The position numbers and the translations under genes are program-made. The notes under the pieces were generated by a model, which saw only the letters and a program-made list of their open reading frames with translations, was not told where the DNA came from and made no database searches. Below, piece after piece: positions 62,016 through 64,000 of a DNA stretch of 64,000 nt. The stretch is from Psychrobacillus psychrotolerans (GTDB lineage: Bacteria > Bacillota > Bacilli > Bacillales_A > Planococcaceae): positions 108,748 through 172,747 of the forward strand of contig NZ_FOXU01000009.1 of the NCBI RefSeq assembly GCF_900115805.1, given 5' to 3'. Within the stretch, counting starts at the first letter, position 1. Each line of letters begins with the position of its first letter.

Positions 62016-63347
62016 ATGAAAAAGTATTTTCAGTTTGAAGAATTAGGGACTAATTACCGCAGTGAAATTATTGGAGGGTTAACAACTTTCCTAGCTATGG
62101 CGTATATTCTTATAGTAAACCCGATGATCCTTTCGCTTGATGGGATAGAGGGATTACCAGATTCCATGCATATGGATAAAGGTGCAGTATTTACAGCTAC
62201 TGCTCTTGCAGCAGGTCTTGGTTCTATATTAATGGGAGTACTGGCGAAATACCCAATTGCACTAGCACCAGGTATGGGATTAAACGCATTTTTTGCTTTT
62301 ACAGTAGTACTAGATTTTGGAATCTCATGGCAAATTGCTTTAACTGGCGTTTTTGTAGCAGGAGTAATCTTTATACTTCTATCGTTAACTGGCATTCGTG
62401 AAACAATTATAAACGCAATTCCAACCGAACTAAAGTATGCAGTGGGTGCTGGCATTGGTTTGTTTATCACTTTTGTAGGTTTGCAAAACTCTAAGATTAT
62501 CGTAAGTGATCCTTCTGTAATTGTTGGTTTAGGAGATTTAGCAGACCCTAACATATTATTAACGATTTTTGGGCTTGTTATTACAGTAATTATGATGGTG
62601 AAAGGCGTTAAAGGTGGAATATTCTACGGAATGCTGATTACGGCAATCGTTGGTATGATTTTCAGTCTAGTGCCACTACCATCCGGAATCGTAAGTAGTA
62701 TTCCAGATGTAAGCCCAACATTTGGAGCTGCACTTGATCCAATTTTTAATGATCCAACTTCTTTATTAACTACACAATTCTTAGTTGTAGTGCTTACTTT
62801 CTTATTTGTAAACTTCTTTGATACAGCTGGAACATTGATATCTGTTGCTAACCAAGCGGGATTAATGAAAGGCAATAAATTACCACGTGCTGGTAAAGCG
62901 TTACTAGCAGATGCAATAGCTACTACAGCTGGAGCAGTAGCGGGTACTTCCACTACTACTAGTTATGTAGAATCAACAGCTGGTGTTGCAGCTGGGGCGC
63001 GTTCAGGTTTCGCGGCAGTAGTAACGGGAGTGCTGATGTTATTAGCATTATTCTTCTATCCAATATTAAGTGTAGTTACTTCTTATGTAACGGCGCCGGC
63101 GTTAATAATAGTTGGGGTATTGATGGTTTCTGCTTTAGGAAATATAGAGTGGAAAAAATTCGAAGTTGCAGTGCCTACGTTTTTCGTAATCATTGCAATG
63201 CCATTAACTTATTCTATTGCAACTGGTATCGCCATTGGATTTTTATTCTACCCAATTACAATGATCGTAGCAGGGCGTATTAAAGAAATCCATCCGATTA
63301 TGTATGGTTTATGGGTTATATTCCTTTGTTACTTTATCTTCTTATAA
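62016..63347 (+). CDS. pbuG: Guanine/hypoxanthine permease, NCS2 family
   Basis: 443 aa, about twelve membrane helices in the AzgA-like branch of NCS2: 'FLAMAYILIVNPMIL' (TM1), 'PGMGLNAFFAFTVV', 'VNFFDTAGTLISVANQAG' and 'TSTTTSYVESTAGVAAGARSG' are its substrate-site signatures. GGAGG precedes the ATG. Control by the guanine riboswitch fits import of guanine and hypoxanthine when purines are scarce. Confidence 0.95.
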   Translation: MKKYFQFEELGTNYRSEIIGGLTTFLAMAYILIVNPMILSLDGIEGLPDSMHMDKGAVFTATALAAGLGSILMGVLAKYPIALAPGMGLNAFFAFTVVLDFGISWQIALTGVFVAGVIFILLSLTGIRETIINAIPTELKYAVGAGIGLFITFVGLQNSKIIVSDPSVIVGLGDLADPNILLTIFGLVITVIMMVKGVKGGIFYGMLITAIVGMIFSLVPLPSGIVSSIPDVSPTFGAALDPIFNDPTSLLTTQFLVVVLTFLFVNFFDTAGTLISVANQAGLMKGNKLPRAGKALLADAIATTAGAVAGTSTTTSYVESTAGVAAGARSGFAAVVTGVLMLLALFFYPILSVVTSYVTAPALIIVGVLMVSALGNIEWKKFEVAVPTFFVIIAMPLTYSIATGIAIGFLFYPITMIVAGRIKEIHPIMYGLWVIFLCYFIFL

Positions 63348-63358
63348 AAATAGTAAAA

Positions 63359-63389
63359 CAAGAGAGAAGCATTGTGCTTCTCTTTTTTG
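63359..63389 (+). terminator. Terminator of pbuG
   Basis: GAGAAGCA (63364-63371) pairs with TGCTTCTC (63375-63382), loop TTG, followed by TTTTTTG. Confidence 0.92.
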
Positions 63390-63602
63390 TTTCTTCTATA
63401 TAGATGCACCTTATGATAAATTCATCTAACTTTACTAAACTTTGAAAACTAAAGAGGGTATTATCTCTTTGTTCTAACTTATTTTAATTAGAATCTTAAA
63501 TATTATAATTAGGAATCTAGATAGATTTGAGTTTAAAGGAAGTGTCGTTATTTTCATAGAAACCTAGCGTTTAAAAGGGTTCCTATTAACTCTATTTAAT
63601 TG

Positions 63603-63631
63603 TTGCATTTATCAGAAAAAAGTGTTATTAT
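63603..63631 (+). promoter_or_regulatory. rrn promoter P1
   Basis: TTGCAT (63603-63608) and TATTAT (63626-63631), spacer 17. The preceding 200 bases hold no gene and are AT-rich, as in upstream activating regions of rRNA operons. Confidence 0.65.
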
Positions 63632-63660
63632 ATTTTACACAACAACTTTACAAAAAGCTG

Positions 63661-63690
63661 TTGACGAAGGTAGCAAAAGGGTGTTAAGAT
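63661..63690 (+). promoter_or_regulatory. rrn promoter P2
   Basis: TTGACG (63661-63666) and TAAGAT (63685-63690), spacer 18, about 215 bases before 16S. The leader that follows contains AACATTGAAAACTGAACATG, a sequence usual before Firmicutes 16S genes. Confidence 0.75.
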
Positions 63691-63906
63691 ACAAAGGTCG
63701 CTGAAACAAGACGACAACTTAAACAACATGAACATTGAAAACTGAACATGCAAAACGTTAAGAAACATAGCTTTCAACTAACTTGTTAGGATGAGAGCAA
63801 AACAATTTTTGACATCATTTAATGATGATGCCAGCAAAACAAAATGAGCTTTTAAACTAGTTCTAATTTGTTCGCTTTCGATGTGCTCTGCATACCGGAA
63901 GCGAAC

Positions 63907-64000
63907 TATTATGGAGAGTTTGATCCTGGCTCAGGACGAACGCTGGCGGCATGCCTAATACATGCAAGTCGAGCGAATGACGAAGAAGCTTGCTTCTTCT
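63907..64000 (+). rRNA. rrs: 16S ribosomal RNA, 5' end (cut by the window)
   Basis: GGAGAGTTTGATCCTGGCTC starts at 63913, followed by the conserved GACGAACGCTGGCGGCATGC and TACATGCAAGTCGAGCG. The 5' end was set by analogy with B. subtilis. The V1 stem AAGAAGCTTGCTTCTT suggests a Psychrobacillus-like Bacillales organism, but too little is present to be sure. Confidence 0.97.

Overview
This window looks like chromosomal DNA of a low-GC Bacillales bacterium, most likely in the Planococcaceae/Caryophanaceae group near Psychrobacillus, Lysinibacillus or Sporosarcina. The genus is an inference. The support is strong AGGAGG-type ribosome sites, S-box and purine riboswitches, cre sites, a Bacillaceae-type dispersed repeat, and the 5' end of a Firmicutes 16S rRNA gene closing the window. 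Nearly all genes are chromosomal housekeeping or catabolic genes. I see no prophage, insertion sequence, CRISPR array or tRNA.

Layout. (1) 1-9.5 kb: a monosaccharide uptake and sensing locus. It has a ChvE-like binding protein, ATPase and permease, then a membrane-anchored sugar-binding sensor (XylFII type), a LytS-type kinase, a YesN-type regulator and a second, clearly XylF-like binding protein. (2) 9.5-12.2 kb: a MutS2-family ATPase lacking the Smr nuclease domain. Ahead of it lies a 350-nt leader with its own promoter, a 7-codon upstream ORF and two intrinsic terminators; this is the most intriguing locus here. (3) 12.2-19.7 kb: small, mostly monocistronic genes: nucleotidyltransferase, LprI-like lipoprotein, GNAT, HAD phosphatase, two DUF1292 paralogues, EcsC-like, and a secreted YcdB/SLH protein. 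(4) 19.8-25.7 kb: a GlcNAc operon (EIIA, GlcT-type antiterminator with an apparent AUU start, EIIBC, nagA, a SIS protein, nagB) behind an RNA antiterminator/terminator switch. (5) 25.8-28.6 kb: kynUAB, converting tryptophan to anthranilate. (6) 29-31.7 kb: a HemY-like flavoenzyme and a NERD protein. (7) 31.7-37.7 kb: an S-box-controlled yitJ-metH operon, bracketed by two intergenic arrays of exactly six 21-bp units. (8) 37.7-42.3 kb, minus strand: DUF817, then tatA and a Tat-exported GMC dehydrogenase complex; a TetR regulator sits on the plus strand. (9) 42.6-49.8 kb: papain-like hydrolase, catalase, a REP-like element between two copies of a terminator, ATP-grasp, DUF1206, exoA, aminotransferase. 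(10) 49.8-52.2 kb: a membrane-anchored PQQ alcohol dehydrogenase with a cytochrome c domain, a Asp-x-Asp lanthanide-type active site and an upstream cre. (11) 52.3-54.7 kb: pncB-nadE. (12) 54.8-59.2 kb: MoxR, DUF58 and transglutaminase operon. (13) 59.2-63.4 kb: guaA and pbuG, each with its own guanine riboswitch. (14) 63.6 kb to the end: tandem rRNA promoters and the start of 16S rRNA.

How it fits together. The window mixes carbon scavenging (pentose/hexose ABC uptake, GlcNAc PTS, Trp catabolism) with periplasm-side oxidases (GMC complex, PQQ dehydrogenase) feeding electrons to the membrane. RNA-level control is unusually dense: S-box, two guanine riboswitches, a GlcT-type switch and the multi-terminator leader of the MutS2-like gene. 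Where the first in-frame codon was not preceded by a ribosome site, starts were moved to the codon that was.
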